The notes under the pieces: generated by a model
What the model was told of the DNA's origin: nothing
Seen by the model: only the letters and a program-made list of their open reading frames with translations
Database searches by the model: none
Source: Pseudomonas sp. L5B5
GTDB taxonomy: Bacteria; Pseudomonadota; Gammaproteobacteria; Pseudomonadales; Pseudomonadaceae
Assembly: GCF_020520285.1 (NCBI RefSeq)
Contig: NZ_CP084742.1
Span: 4,712,001-4,776,000 of the forward strand
Length of the DNA stretch: 64,000 nucleotides
Direction: 5' to 3'
Part shown: positions 34,205-43,669 of the stretch, piece after piece
Position numbering within the stretch: the first letter of the stretch is position 1
Layout: each line of letters begins with the position of its first letter
Translations under genes and position numbers: made by a program

Positions 34205-35305
34205 ATGTCCAACACCTTCCTCAACCCGGTAACCACCCAGACCTGGGCCAATGGTCGTCACATCGTCCGTTGCGTCAAAGTCATCCAGGAAACCTGGGAC
34301 GTGCGGACCTTCTGCTTCATGGCCGACCAGCCGATCATGTTCTTCTTCAAGCCAGGGCAGTTCGTCACCCTGGAGCTGGAGATCGAGGGCCTGCCGGTGA
34401 TGCGTTCCTACACCATTTCCAGCTCGCCATCGGTGCCCTACAGCTTTTCGGTGACCATCAAGCGCGTGCCGGGCGGCAAGGTCTCCAACCACCTGCACGA
34501 CACCCTGCACGAGGGCCAGGAGTTGGCGGTGCACGGGCCGGTGGGGCTGTTCAACGCCATCGACTTCCCCAATCCGAAGATCCTCTACCTCAGCGGCGGG
34601 GTCGGCATCACTCCGGTGATGTCCATGGCGCGCTGGTTCTACGACACCAATGCCAATGTCGACATGGTGTTCATCCACAGCGCCCGTTCGCCCAAGGACA
34701 TCATCTACCACCGCGAGCTGGAGCATATGGCGTCGCGGATCGACAACTTCAGCCTGCACCTGATCTGCGAGCGCCACGGCCTGGGCGAGCCCTGGGCCGG
34801 TTATCGCGGCTACCTGAACCACAAGATGCTGGAGCTGATGGCGCCGGACTTCCTCGAACGGGAAGTCTTCTGCTGTGGCCCGACGCCCTACATGCATGCC
34901 GTCAAGCGCCTGCTGGAGGCTGCCGGCTTCGACATGGCCCGCTACCACGAGGAGTCGTTCGGCGCGACCCCGGCCGACGCCCGGGCGGATGCGGTGGAAC
35001 AGGCCGAGCAGGCCGCCGAGGCCCCGGAAGTGGATGCCGCCGACCTGCACCAGGTGGAATTCACGGCGTCGGGCAAGAGCATCCGCGTGGCCCCCGGGGA
35101 GACCGTGCATGCGGCGGCGGCCAAGCTCGGCCTGTTGATTCCCAAGGCCTGCGGCATGGGCATCTGCGGCACCTGCAAGGTGCTCAAGCTGGGCGGCGAG
35201 GTGGAGATGGAGCACAACGGCGGGATCACCGAGGAAGACGAAGCCGAAGGCTACATCCTGTCCTGCTGCAGCGTGCCCAAGGGCGATGTGCGCGTGGAGT
35301 TCTGA
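34205..35305 (+). CDS. gbcB: GbcB, reductase subunit of glycine betaine monooxygenase
   Basis: A 366-residue ferredoxin reductase that passes electrons from NAD(P)H to GbcA. An N-terminal FAD domain (RSYTISSSP, about residue 75) precedes an NAD domain (YLSGGVGITPVMSMARW and FCCGPTPYMHAVK). The C-terminal plant-type [2Fe-2S] ferredoxin holds CGMGICGTCKV and a final SCCSVPKGDV. ATG 34205 is chosen because GTGGAG precedes it and the length equals the P. aeruginosa protein; a start four codons upstream is unlikely. Confidence 0.95.
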   Translation: MSNTFLNPVTTQTWANGRHIVRCVKVIQETWDVRTFCFMADQPIMFFFKPGQFVTLELEIEGLPVMRSYTISSSPSVPYSFSVTIKRVPGGKVSNHLHDTLHEGQELAVHGPVGLFNAIDFPNPKILYLSGGVGITPVMSMARWFYDTNANVDMVFIHSARSPKDIIYHRELEHMASRIDNFSLHLICERHGLGEPWAGYRGYLNHKMLELMAPDFLEREVFCCGPTPYMHAVKRLLEAAGFDMARYHEESFGATPADARADAVEQAEQAAEAPEVDAADLHQVEFTASGKSIRVAPGETVHAAAAKLGLLIPKACGMGICGTCKVLKLGGEVEMEHNGGITEEDEAEGYILSCCSVPKGDVRVEF

Positions 35306-35313
35306 TCGGCTTC

Positions 35314-35454
35314 TGTGGCGAGGGAGCTTGCTCCCGCTGGGGTGGCGGAGCCGCCCCAATGGCTGCAAACCGATTTCCCAGGCAAACCGCATGCTCAGGG
35401 TCGAGGGCGCGCTGCGCACCAGGGCGCTGGCCGGGAGCAAGCTGCCTCGCCACA
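35314..35454. repeat. REP-like inverted pair (GGCGAGGGAGCTTGCTCCCG family)
   Basis: The left arm GGCGAGGGAGCTTGCTCCCG and a right arm GGGAGCAAGCTGCCTCGCC flank about 95 bp between the convergent gbcB and nitrilase-family genes. A related pair lies at 37871-38005. Confidence 0.8.
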
Positions 35455-35485
35455 AACAGCTCGCTCTCGCAAGAAGGTCTTGCGC

Positions 35486-36310
35486 TCAATACAACGCCGG
35501 CCGCCGGTCCAGATGCACATGGTTATGTTCACTGATGGACTTGTGCCAGGCCTGGCCCAGGTCCAGCTCCGCCAGCAGCAGCTGTGCGCCGGTGTGCCGC
35601 TCGCGGCCGACCAGCGGATAACCGTCGGCGTCGACGATGATCGAGCCGCCGACCCAGTCCACGCCGCGTTCCTCGCCGCAGCGGTCGCAGGCGGCGATGA
35701 ACATGCGATTGACCGCCGCATTGGCCTGCACCCGGACCATCTCCGCCGGGCGCTCCCCGGCGGGGCGTGGTCCGTTGGGCCAGTTCACCGGCGCGCACAG
35801 CAGCGCGGCGCCGGCCAGGGCCGGCAGGCGCACCCACTCGGGAAACTCCAGGTCGTAGCAGATCATCACGGCGATTGGCCCGAAGCGCGTGGCCACCACC
35901 GGCGGCGGCTCGTTGCCCGGCGTGAAGATCAGGTTCTCGCGATCCCACAGGTGGGCCTTGCGGTACAGGGTGACGGCCCCTTCAGGCTCGACCAGGGCCG
36001 CGCTGTTGGCCACCTGGCCTTGCTCCAGGCGCTCGCAGAAGCCACCGACGATCACCACCTGCAGCTCTTCGGCCAACGCCTTCCACAGGTTCAGGGTCGG
36101 GCCGTCCAGGGTCTCCGAAAGGGCCAGGGCCTCCTGCCGGTCACGGAACAGGTAGCCGCTCTGCACCAGCTCCGGCAGCACCACCACCTGGGCGCCCTGG
36201 GCCGCGGCCTGGCGGATCGCCGTGGCGCCGAGCTCAAGGTTGTAGTCCAGTTCGCCGATGCGTGGCGCCAGTTGCTGGCAGGCCACTTTCAAGGTGCTTG
36301 GGGTATTCAT
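35486..36310 (-). CDS. Carbon-nitrogen hydrolase (nitrilase superfamily)
   Basis: A 274-residue amidohydrolase. The catalytic triad is visible as Glu in VVLPELVQSGY (about residue 47), Lys in YRKAHLWDRE (about 118) and Cys in VMICYDLEFPE (about 150). Related proteins act on N-carbamoyl amines, beta-ureidopropionate or omega-amides. Its ATG overlaps the stop of the upstream NCS1 permease by ATGA, so the two are translated together. The pair suggests uptake and hydrolysis of a nitrogen compound, possibly a pyrimidine or hydantoin derivative. Confidence 0.83.
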   Translation of the reverse strand: MNTPSTLKVACQQLAPRIGELDYNLELGATAIRQAAAQGAQVVVLPELVQSGYLFRDRQEALALSETLDGPTLNLWKALAEELQVVIVGGFCERLEQGQVANSAALVEPEGAVTLYRKAHLWDRENLIFTPGNEPPPVVATRFGPIAVMICYDLEFPEWVRLPALAGAALLCAPVNWPNGPRPAGERPAEMVRVQANAAVNRMFIAACDRCGEERGVDWVGGSIIVDADGYPLVGRERHTGAQLLLAELDLGQAWHKSISEHNHVHLDRRPALY

Positions 36311-37752
36311 CGGGCAGCGCCCTCCAGGGTGCGTTCACTGGCCTGGATGGCGCGTTGCTCCGCCGCCAGGTCCAGGTTGCGGGTCAGGGCCCGGTAGACC
36401 AGCCCGGCCACCGCCAGGCCGATCACGAAGGCGATGTCGGCGCCGCCCAGGGCCAGGGACAGCGGGCCCTGGTAGAAGCTCAGCGACATGAACGGCACCA
36501 TCGCCAGCAGGCCGAGGCAGTACGCGGTCAGCCCGGCGGCGGACCAGCGGCCGTAGATGCCGGCGGGGTTGAAAATGTCGCTGATGGCGTAGTGGCCTTT
36601 GCGTACCAGGTAGAAGTCCACCAGGTTCACGGCGGTCCAGGGCACCAGGAAATACAGCATCAGCAGCACGAAGGTGTTGAAGCTGCCCAGGTAGCTCTCG
36701 GGAATGTTCAGGGCGATCAGGAAGATCACCGCCGCCACCAGCAGGATTCCGGCGACCCGGCTCTTGAGGTCGGGCTTGATCGACTTGAAGCCGTCGATGG
36801 CGCTGATGCCGGTGAGCATGGCGCCGTAGCAGTTGACCGCCATGATGCCCACCAGCGCCGGCACCGCGATCAGCACGGTGAAGGTGCCGAAGCCCGGGAT
36901 CAGCCGGTTGCCCACTTCACGCACGCTGGCGATGGCGTCCGGCGAGGGTAGGGCCGAGGCCAGGAAGGCGCCCAGGGACATCAGCCACAGGGCCGAGCCG
37001 GCGGCGCCCAGGTAGGTCCAGAAAATCACCTGGCGCGACGGCGTCTGGTGCGGCAGGTAGCGCGAGTAGTCGGAGACGTACACCGAGTAGCTGATCTGGT
37101 AGCCGGCGGCGGCCGACAGCTGGATCAGGAACGCCGACCAGGAGAAGTGCGCATCGGCCACCGCCGAGTCGGCTTGCAGGGTCATCAGGGCGCTGACGGT
37201 GAGCACCGCGAACACGCTGATCATCACGTAGGTCAGCCAGCGCTGCACGCTGTGCAGCAGGTCGTGGCCGACCACCGCGATCAGCACCGCGATGGCGATC
37301 ATCAGCGAGTACCAGGGCGCTCGTGCGCCAGGGATCACGGTGTTGATGGCGTCGGTGGCCAGGATCACGTTGAACACGTTGAAGCCGATGTAGACGAACA
37401 CCACGGCGGTGAAGGGCACGATGGCGCCGCGCAGGCCGAACTGGGCGCGGGACTGGATCATCTGCGGCAGGCCCATGCGCGGGCCCTGGTTGGCATGGAA
37501 GGCCATGCAGAAGGTACCCAGGCAGACGCCGATGACGATGGCGAGGATCGCGTATTGCAGGGCCAGGCCCAGGGCCGCGCCGGTGAAGCCGGTGACCATG
37601 GTGGTGAGGACGAAATTGCCGGTGAACCAGAACGGACCCTGGTGCCAGACCTTGCCGTGGCGCTCATTGCGCGGCACGTAGTCGATGGAGCGGGTTTCGA
37701 TCTTGAGGGTCGCAGGCGGGGCTTTTGCGGTGACGCAGGAGGGACTCGTCAT
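36307..37752 (-). CDS. NCS1-family cytosine/purine-type permease
   Basis: A 481-residue inner-membrane permease of the nucleobase:cation symporter-1 family with about 12 hydrophobic segments. Recognisable parts are GFTGAALGLALQYAILAIVIG, GPRMGLPQMIQSRAQFG and YVSDYSRYLP. The substrate may be a nucleobase, hydantoin or related compound. It is transcribed with the nitrilase-family gene. A 9-bp palindrome lies about 80 bp upstream and could bind a regulator. Confidence 0.87.
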   Translation of the reverse strand: MTSPSCVTAKAPPATLKIETRSIDYVPRNERHGKVWHQGPFWFTGNFVLTTMVTGFTGAALGLALQYAILAIVIGVCLGTFCMAFHANQGPRMGLPQMIQSRAQFGLRGAIVPFTAVVFVYIGFNVFNVILATDAINTVIPGARAPWYSLMIAIAVLIAVVGHDLLHSVQRWLTYVMISVFAVLTVSALMTLQADSAVADAHFSWSAFLIQLSAAAGYQISYSVYVSDYSRYLPHQTPSRQVIFWTYLGAAGSALWLMSLGAFLASALPSPDAIASVREVGNRLIPGFGTFTVLIAVPALVGIMAVNCYGAMLTGISAIDGFKSIKPDLKSRVAGILLVAAVIFLIALNIPESYLGSFNTFVLLMLYFLVPWTAVNLVDFYLVRKGHYAISDIFNPAGIYGRWSAAGLTAYCLGLLAMVPFMSLSFYQGPLSLALGGADIAFVIGLAVAGLVYRALTRNLDLAAEQRAIQASERTLEGAAR

Positions 37753-37832
37753 GGGGCGGTGCCTTTGTTTTTATAGGTCGACCCCGAAGTCTCTGACATG
37801 GAACGCGGATGTTGAATCAGCGAAGGCAAATA

Positions 37833-37858
37833 ATCAGTTCAGGAATTTGTGAACTGAT
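37833..37858. promoter_or_regulatory. Palindrome upstream of the NCS1 permease
   Basis: ATCAGTTCA and TGAACTGAT are perfect 9-bp arms 8 bp apart, in AT-rich DNA about 80 bp before the permease start. This fits an operator better than a terminator because no T-run follows. Confidence 0.5.
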
Positions 37859-37870
37859 GCTCGATTGCTG

Positions 37871-38005
37871 TTGTGGCGAGGGAGCTTGCTCCCGCTCGGC
37901 TGCGCAGCGGCCGTAAACCCTGAGCGCGGGATCTGCCTGGGGAAATAGGCTTGCAGCGATTGGGGCGGCTGCGCCGACCCAGCGGGAGCAAGCTCCCTCG
38001 GCACA
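37871..38005. repeat. REP-like inverted pair (GGCGAGGGAGCTTGCTCCCG family)
   Basis: Arms GTGGCGAGGGAGCTTGCTCC and its near complement ending AGCAAGCTCCCTCGGCACA lie about 135 bp apart end to end, between ltaE and the permease gene. Confidence 0.8.
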
Positions 38006-38030
38006 GCAAGCCCTCTGGTGGGGAGGTGGA

Positions 38031-39071
38031 TCAGGCGCTCATCACGGTGCGAATGTCCGCTGCCAGTTCGCGCACGCGCTCTTCCTCGGTGTCCCAGGAG
38101 CACATGAAGCGCGCGCCACCCTTGCCGATGAAGGTGTAGAAGCGCCAGCCGCGGGCGGTCAGCGCCGCGATGGCCGGTTCCGAAAGTTGCAGGAACACGC
38201 CGTTGGCCTGCACCGGGAACATCAGCTCCACGCCGGGGATGTCTTCCACCAGCTTGGCCAGCAGTTGGGCGCAGTGGTTGGCGTGGCGGGCGTACTTGAG
38301 CCAGGCGTCGTTTTCCAGGATGCCGACCCAGGGCGCCGACAGGAAGCGCATCTTCGAGGCCAGTTGGCCGGCCTGCTTGCAACGGTAGTCGAAGTCTTCG
38401 GCCAGCTTGTGGTTGAAGAACAGGATCGCCTCGCCCACCGCCATGCCGTTCTTGGTGCCGCCAAAGCACAGCACGTCGACCCCGGCTTTCCAGGTCAGGT
38501 CGGCTGGGGTACAGCCCAGGAAGGCGCAGGCGTTGGAGAAGCGGGCGCCGTCCATGTGCAGGTTCAGCCCCAGTTCCTTGCAGGTGTCGCTGATGGCGCG
38601 CACTTCTTGCGGGGTGTAGACGCTGCCGACTTCCGTGGCCTGGGTCAGGGTGACGACCCGGGGCTTGGGGTAGTGGATGTCCTGGCGCTTGAGGGCTACT
38701 TCGCGGATCGAGGCCGGGGTGATCTTGCCGTTCTCGGTGCCTGCGATCAGCAGTTTGGAACCGTTGGAGAAGAATTCCGGGGCACCGCATTCGTCGGTCT
38801 CGACGTGGGCGGTTTCCGAGCAGATCACGCTGTGGTAGCTCTGGCACAGCGACGACAGGGCCAGGGAGTTGGCGGCGGTGCCGTTGAAGGCGAAGAACAC
38901 TTCGCAGTCGGTCTCGAACAGTTTGCGAAAGTGATCCGAGGCGCGGGCCGTCCACTGGTCGTCGCCGTAGGCGCGGTCGTGGCCGTGGTTGGCCTGTTCC
39001 ATGGCGGCCCAGGCCTCGGGGCAGATACCGGAGTAGTTGTCGCTGGCGAATTGTTGGCTCTTGTCGGTCAT
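38031..39071 (-). CDS. ltaE: Low-specificity L-threonine aldolase
   Basis: A 346-residue pyridoxal-phosphate enzyme that cleaves threonine and allo-threonine to glycine and acetaldehyde. The fold signatures FASDNYSGICPEAW at the start, AHVETDECGAPEFF, LHMDGARFSNAC and the PLP lysine region CFGGTKNGMAVGEA are all present. Pseudomonas relatives lie at the same place between gbcB and glyA and feed the glycine pool. The start is ATG 39071. Confidence 0.9.
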   Translation of the reverse strand: MTDKSQQFASDNYSGICPEAWAAMEQANHGHDRAYGDDQWTARASDHFRKLFETDCEVFFAFNGTAANSLALSSLCQSYHSVICSETAHVETDECGAPEFFSNGSKLLIAGTENGKITPASIREVALKRQDIHYPKPRVVTLTQATEVGSVYTPQEVRAISDTCKELGLNLHMDGARFSNACAFLGCTPADLTWKAGVDVLCFGGTKNGMAVGEAILFFNHKLAEDFDYRCKQAGQLASKMRFLSAPWVGILENDAWLKYARHANHCAQLLAKLVEDIPGVELMFPVQANGVFLQLSEPAIAALTARGWRFYTFIGKGGARFMCSWDTEEERVRELAADIRTVMSA

Positions 39072-39186
39072 GGCCGGCTTCCGTATGAGAGAGTTCCGTG
39101 GTCGATTATGGTGCGCACTTTACCCAAGAATAACGGCCCCGCACACGCTCTGTTAGCCCGGAATAATGCATGGCACATGAGGATTT

Positions 39187-39936
39187 ATGCGTGACTCGAT
39201 ATTGACGGACGGCCGCCGGTCGCGCGATGGCGCCCTGGATGCGCTGAAATGGCTGGCCCTGCTGAGCATGGTCCTGGATCACCTGCGCTACGTGGGCCTG
39301 GAGCTGGACTGGCTGTATGTGCCCGGGCGCCTGGCGTTTCCCTGGTTCTGCCTGGCGATGGCGGTCAATCTCCAACGCGCCGGGCCCGAGCGGCGGCCGG
39401 GGCAATGGCGTTACCTGGGTTGGTTGCTGGCCTTCAGCGGGCTGAGTGAAATTCCCTATCGGTTGTTCATTCCCGACCCGGACACCTTGAACGTGTTGCC
39501 GACCCTGGTGCTGGGGTTGCTGGTGGTGCGGGGTTGGCAGCGGCGCGGCGCCCTTGACCTGGTTTTGGGAGTGGTGGCCCTGGGGCTGGCGGTGGGGTTC
39601 TCGCGGTGGCTGATGTTCGGTGCATTCGGGGTGCTGCTGCCGTTGGCCTTGCTGCTGGTGCTGCGCAGGCCCTGGTACTTCGGTGTGCTGCCGGGGGTGG
39701 TGTGCCTGGCGGGCAATCAGTGGGAGGTGCTGTTTGCGGCGGTGCGCCTGGGCAATCCGCTGGCCAGCTGGGGGATTGGCGCTTGCCTGCTGGCGCCGGG
39801 GCTGGGGTTGCTGCTGTTGAGTGGGATGCGGGGTTGGCGGGTGCCGGCGATGCGGCGGTGGGCCTATTTGTTGTATCCGGGGCATTTTTTGTTGTTGTTG
39901 GGGGTGAGGCAGGTGTTGGAGGGCGTTGCGCCATGA
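39187..39936 (+). CDS. TraX-family integral membrane protein
   Basis: A 249-residue inner-membrane protein with about seven to eight hydrophobic segments. The opening DALKWLALLSMVLDHLRYV and LPGRLAFPWFCL-like segment (read VPGRLAFPWFCLAMAVNLQ) match the TraX family, related to the F-plasmid pilin acetylase. Chromosomal Pseudomonas members have no known role. The start is ATG 39187. It is divergent from ltaE. The end of the gene is rich in G and T but the frame is intact. Confidence 0.78.
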   Translation: MRDSILTDGRRSRDGALDALKWLALLSMVLDHLRYVGLELDWLYVPGRLAFPWFCLAMAVNLQRAGPERRPGQWRYLGWLLAFSGLSEIPYRLFIPDPDTLNVLPTLVLGLLVVRGWQRRGALDLVLGVVALGLAVGFSRWLMFGAFGVLLPLALLLVLRRPWYFGVLPGVVCLAGNQWEVLFAAVRLGNPLASWGIGACLLAPGLGLLLLSGMRGWRVPAMRRWAYLLYPGHFLLLLGVRQVLEGVAP

Positions 39937-39975
39937 GGATGCTCCGCACCCTGTCGGGGGCGGAGCGTATTCGGT

Positions 39976-40239
39976 TCAGGCCTGGAGCCGCCAGCCCATC
40001 ACGCCTAGCAGGTCGCAACTGTCGCGCAGGAGGATAGCGGCGACGTGGGCGATGTGTTGCAGGTCGGTGTGGTCGGCGTGTTTCAGCTCGGTGCGCGAGA
40101 GGCTTTCGAACAGCTGGGTGATGGCCAGCAGGCGGGTGGTGCCGTTGGCGTGGAGGACGTCCAGTGGGGCGGTTTTGTCGATGAACAGGCAGGGGATGGT
40201 GCAGTCGATGCCGGTGATGGGGATGTATTGATGAGTCAT
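39976..40239 (-). CDS. Small hypothetical protein, DUF3077-like
   Basis: An 87-residue cytoplasmic protein starting at ATG 40239 (MTHQYIPITGID). The layout, a short beta-rich start (CLFIDKTAPLDVLHANGTTRLLAITQLFESL) followed by helices with AHVAAILLRDS, resembles small Pseudomonas proteins labelled DUF3077; this is a weak match from memory. The frame is open upstream, but that part is proline-rich and lacks a good start. Convergent with the TraX gene. Confidence 0.5.
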   Translation of the reverse strand: MTHQYIPITGIDCTIPCLFIDKTAPLDVLHANGTTRLLAITQLFESLSRTELKHADHTDLQHIAHVAAILLRDSCDLLGVMGWRLQA

Positions 40240-40481
40240 GGCGAAGGCTCCGTCGTAGATAAGCGGTGCAAGCGTATCTGTTCGTAGCTGAGTTCCAGGT
40301 CGCCAAACCCGGTCGCCGTTTGGGCGAATGGGGAGCATGGAGGGAGGGGGTGTGGGCGGCAAGCCAGACGGTTCTGCAAGTTTTGTAGGATCGGCCTTGG
40401 GGCTTGGCGGCCTGGTAGCCGGCCAGGTGTCCTGGGGATGGAGTACATATCCATTGGCGGTGGGGTGGCTTGCTTATGGTT

Positions 40482-40735
40482 CCGCCCTTACGGCGGGTCA
40501 CTTTTTTCAAACGCCAAAAAAGTAACCAAAAACGCTTGCCCCCACGTCCGGCCACTCGCTGCGCTCGGGTTCCCTCGTTCCGGCACTTCTCAGGGGGCAT
40601 CGCTTCCAGCGATGTCCTCGACTGCGTCGAGGGGCGCTGCGCGCCATTCCCCTGATAAGCACCTGCACTCGGCCTCCCCAGGGGGCGGGTGGGTCAAGAT
40701 CACCAGCCCCACGGCGCGCCCTACCGGGCGGCGCA
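40482..40735. repeat. Dispersed Pseudomonas intergenic module
   Basis: This stretch begins with a GC hairpin (CCGCC/GGCGG), then ACTTTTTT and AAAAAAGT as 8-bp arms 8 bp apart, then CGCTTGCCCC and a long run of small inverted repeats. I recall this type of sequence from many Pseudomonas intergenic regions. Short ORFs inside it are probably not genes. The A/T hairpin could act as a terminator in both directions. Confidence 0.5.
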
Positions 40736-40771
40736 TCGCGGGTGGGGTGTGCGTGTTTGGCATCGCTTCGT

Positions 40772-40920
40772 GTAGCCGCTGCCGAAGGCTGCGTACGGGC
40801 GCGCAGCGGCCGCTGGTTCTTGAATCCGCTGAAGGTCCTTCGGCCCTTGTCGCAGCCTCGCCCCGGCTCGACAGCGGCTACAGCACGTTTCGTGTAGCCG
40901 CTGCCGCAGGCCGCATACGG
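40772..40920. repeat. REP-like cluster (GTAGCCGCTGCC family), three arms
   Basis: A forward arm (GTAGCCGCTGCCGAAGGCTG) at 40772, a reverse arm ending CAGCGGCTAC at 40881 and another forward arm at 40893 lie upstream of the glyA promoter region. Confidence 0.75.
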
Positions 40921-40979
40921 GGGCGGGAGGCTGGGGCTAGAGCCTTTGTCCGGGGCATTTGCCGGTGGGCGCCGGGGCA

Positions 40980-41005
40980 TGTCGTAAACGCACCTTTGCG
41001 TGGCG
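40980..41005 (+). promoter_or_regulatory. Candidate GbdR site upstream of glyA-sox
   Basis: TGTCG at 40980 and TGGCG at 41001 are direct repeats 21 bp apart, about 112 bp before glyA, at nearly the same distance as the pair before the dgc operon. Confidence 0.45.
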
Positions 41006-41117
41006 TCCATAGGCATCTGGGCTGTGCGTGGCGGTCATACCATCGCATCCAAAGGGCGCAGCTTCAGGGCTGGCCTCACCGAGACGAAAGGCGCGCGCCG
41101 CCGCTGGGAGAGACGTG

Positions 41118-42371
41118 ATGTTCAGCAAGCAAGACCAGATCCAGGGTTACGACGATGCACTGCTGGCGGCCATCAATGCCGAGGAGCAACGCCAGGAAGA
41201 TCACATCGAGCTGATTGCGTCGGAGAACTACACCAGCAAGCGGGTGATGCAGGCCCAGGGCAGCGGGCTGACCAACAAGTACGCCGAGGGTTATCCGGGC
41301 AAGCGCTACTACGGTGGTTGTGAGCATGTGGACAAGGTCGAGGCCCTGGCCATCGAGCGGGCCAAGCAACTGTTCGGCGCCGACTATGCCAACGTCCAGC
41401 CGCACTCCGGTTCGTCGGCCAACAGCGCGGTGTACCTGGCCTTGTTGCAGGCTGGCGACACCATCCTCGGCATGAGCCTGGCCCACGGCGGCCACCTGAC
41501 CCACGGCGCCAAGGTGTCGTCCTCGGGCAAGCTGTACAACGCGGTGCAATACGGGATCGACACCAACACCGGGCTGATCGACTACGACGAGGTCGAGCGC
41601 CTGGCCGTGGAGCACCAGCCGAAGATGATCGTCGCCGGCTTCTCCGCCTACTCCAAGACCCTGGACTTCCCGCGCTTCCGGCAGATCGCCGACAAGGTCG
41701 GGGCGCTGCTGTTCGTCGACATGGCCCACGTCGCCGGGCTGGTGGCGGCCGGCCTGTACCCCAACCCGATCCCGTTCGCCGACGTGGTCACCACCACCAC
41801 CCACAAGACCCTGCGCGGTCCCCGTGGCGGGCTGATCCTGGCCAAGGCCAACGAGGAGATCGAGAAGAAGCTCAACGCCGCGGTGTTCCCCGGCGCCCAG
41901 GGCGGTCCGCTGATGCATGTGATCGCCGCCAAGGCGGTGTGCTTCAAAGAGGCCCTGGAGCCTGGCTTCAAGGCCTACCAGAAGCAGGTGATCGACAACG
42001 CCCAGGCCATGGCCGGCGTGTTTATCAAGCGTGGCTACGATGTAGTGTCCGGCGGCACCGATAACCATCTGTTCCTGGTCAGCCTGATCCGCCAGGGCCT
42101 GACCGGCAAGGATGCCGATGCCGCCCTGGGCCGCGCCCATATCACCGTGAACAAGAACGCCGTGCCCAATGACCCGCAGTCGCCGTTCGTCACCTCCGGC
42201 CTGCGCATCGGTACCCCGGCGGTCACCACCCGTGGCTTCAAGGTCGCCCAGTGCACCGAGCTGGCGGGCTGGATCTGCGACATCCTCGATCACCTCGGCG
42301 ACGCCGATGTCGAGGCCAATGTCGCGCGCCAGGTGACGACCCTGTGTGCTGATTTCCCGGTCTACCGCTGA
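41118..42371 (+). CDS. glyA: Serine hydroxymethyltransferase
   Basis: A 417-residue PLP enzyme that interconverts glycine and serine using tetrahydrofolate. The motifs [26 protein letters not shown] and the PLP-lysine region [14 protein letters not shown] (Lys230) are intact. ATG 41118 follows GGGAGAG; the frame is open upstream but without a signal. As first gene before soxBDAG it converts the glycine and methylene-THF made from sarcosine into serine. In Pseudomonas this GbdR-controlled copy is distinct from the housekeeping glyA. Confidence 0.95.
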   Translation: MFSKQDQIQGYDDALLAAINAEEQRQEDHIELIASENYTSKRVMQAQGSGLTNKYAEGYPGKRYYGGCEHVDKVEALAIERAKQLFGADYANVQPHSGSSANSAVYLALLQAGDTILGMSLAHGGHLTHGAKVSSSGKLYNAVQYGIDTNTGLIDYDEVERLAVEHQPKMIVAGFSAYSKTLDFPRFRQIADKVGALLFVDMAHVAGLVAAGLYPNPIPFADVVTTTTHKTLRGPRGGLILAKANEEIEKKLNAAVFPGAQGGPLMHVIAAKAVCFKEALEPGFKAYQKQVIDNAQAMAGVFIKRGYDVVSGGTDNHLFLVSLIRQGLTGKDADAALGRAHITVNKNAVPNDPQSPFVTSGLRIGTPAVTTRGFKVAQCTELAGWICDILDHLGDADVEANVARQVTTLCADFPVYR

Positions 42372-42394
42372 GAGCCGCCATTGGAGCAATGACT

Positions 42395-43645
42395 ATGCAA
42401 CGCTACTCGGGCTTCGGCCTCTTCAAGCACTCTCTCAGCCACCACGAAAACTGGCAGCGCATGTGGCGCACGCCCACGCCGAAGAAGGTCTACGACGTGG
42501 TCATCGTCGGCGGTGGCGGCCATGGCCTGGCCACGGCCTACTACCTGGCCAAGGAACACGGCATCACCAACGTCGCGGTGGTGGAGAAGGGCTGGCTGGG
42601 CGGCGGCAACACCGCGCGCAACACCACCATCGTGCGTTCCAACTACCTGTGGGACGAGTCGGCGCAGCTCTACGAACATGCGATGAAACTCTGGGAAGGC
42701 CTGTCCCAGGACTTGAACTACAACGTGATGTTTTCCCAGCGCGGGGTCTACAACCTGTGCCACACCCTGCAGGACATCCGTGATTCCGAGCGCCGGGTCA
42801 GCGCCAACCGCCTCAACGGCATCGATGGCGAACTGCTCAACACCCAGCAGGTGGCGGACGAGATCCCCTACCTGGACTGCTCGAAGAACACCCGCTACCC
42901 GGTGCTTGGCGCCACGGTGCAGCGCCGCGGCGGCGTGGCCCGTCACGACGCCGTGGCCTGGGGTTTTGCCCGGGCCGCCGACGCCCTGGGCGTGGACCTG
43001 ATCCAGCAGACCGAAGTCATCGGCTTTCGCAAGGAAAACGGCGTGTGCATCGGCGTCGAGACCAACAAGGGCTTCATCGGCGCCAAGCGCGTCGGGGTGG
43101 TCACCGCTGGCAACTCCGGGCACATGGCCAAGCTGGCGGGCTTCCGCCTGCCGATCGAGTCGCATCCATTGCAGGCCCTGGTGTCGGAACCGATCAAGCC
43201 GATCATCGACAGCGTGATCATGTCCAACGCAGTGCACGGCTACATCAGCCAGTCCGACAAGGGCGACCTGGTGATCGGTGCGGGCATCGACGGTTGGGTC
43301 GGTTATGGCCAGCGCGGTTCCTATCCGGTGATCGAGCACACCATCCAGGCCATCGTCGAGATGTTCCCGGTGCTCTCCCGGGTACGCATGAACCGCCAGT
43401 GGGGCGGCATCGTCGATACCAGCCCGGACGCCTGCCCGATCATTTCCAAGACCCCGGTGCCGAACATGTTCTTCAACTGCGGCTGGGGTACTGGCGGCTT
43501 CAAGGCCACGCCGGGCTCGGGCAACGTGTTTGCCGCCAGCCTGGCCAAGGGCGAGATGCATCCGCTGGCCGCGCCGTTCTCCATCGATCGTTTCCACAAC
43601 GGCGCCCTCATTGACGAACATGGCGCTGCGGCCGTCGCCCACTAA
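42395..43645 (+). CDS. soxB: Sarcosine oxidase beta subunit
   Basis: A 416-residue subunit of heterotetrameric sarcosine oxidase, which oxidises sarcosine to glycine and a one-carbon unit. It has the FAD motif [19 protein letters not shown] (about residue 36). The [13 protein letters not shown] segment (His184) probably matches the histidine that carries covalent FMN in characterised enzymes. I chose ATG 42395, which leaves 8 nt to GGAG; ATG 42389 would be too close. Confidence 0.95.
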   Translation: MQRYSGFGLFKHSLSHHENWQRMWRTPTPKKVYDVVIVGGGGHGLATAYYLAKEHGITNVAVVEKGWLGGGNTARNTTIVRSNYLWDESAQLYEHAMKLWEGLSQDLNYNVMFSQRGVYNLCHTLQDIRDSERRVSANRLNGIDGELLNTQQVADEIPYLDCSKNTRYPVLGATVQRRGGVARHDAVAWGFARAADALGVDLIQQTEVIGFRKENGVCIGVETNKGFIGAKRVGVVTAGNSGHMAKLAGFRLPIESHPLQALVSEPIKPIIDSVIMSNAVHGYISQSDKGDLVIGAGIDGWVGYGQRGSYPVIEHTIQAIVEMFPVLSRVRMNRQWGGIVDTSPDACPIISKTPVPNMFFNCGWGTGGFKATPGSGNVFAASLAKGEMHPLAAPFSIDRFHNGALIDEHGAAAVAH

Positions 43646-43669
43646 TCAGAGGTCCGAGGAGAAAATCCC

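Noticed and set aside
39187..39936. TraX gene as evidence of a conjugative element
   Set aside because: No other transfer genes lie nearby; chromosomal TraX-family proteins are common in Pseudomonas.
40470..40655. A 61-codon ORF and its neighbours in the gap before glyA
   Set aside because: They lie in a dispersed intergenic module with many small inverted repeats and have no proper start signal.
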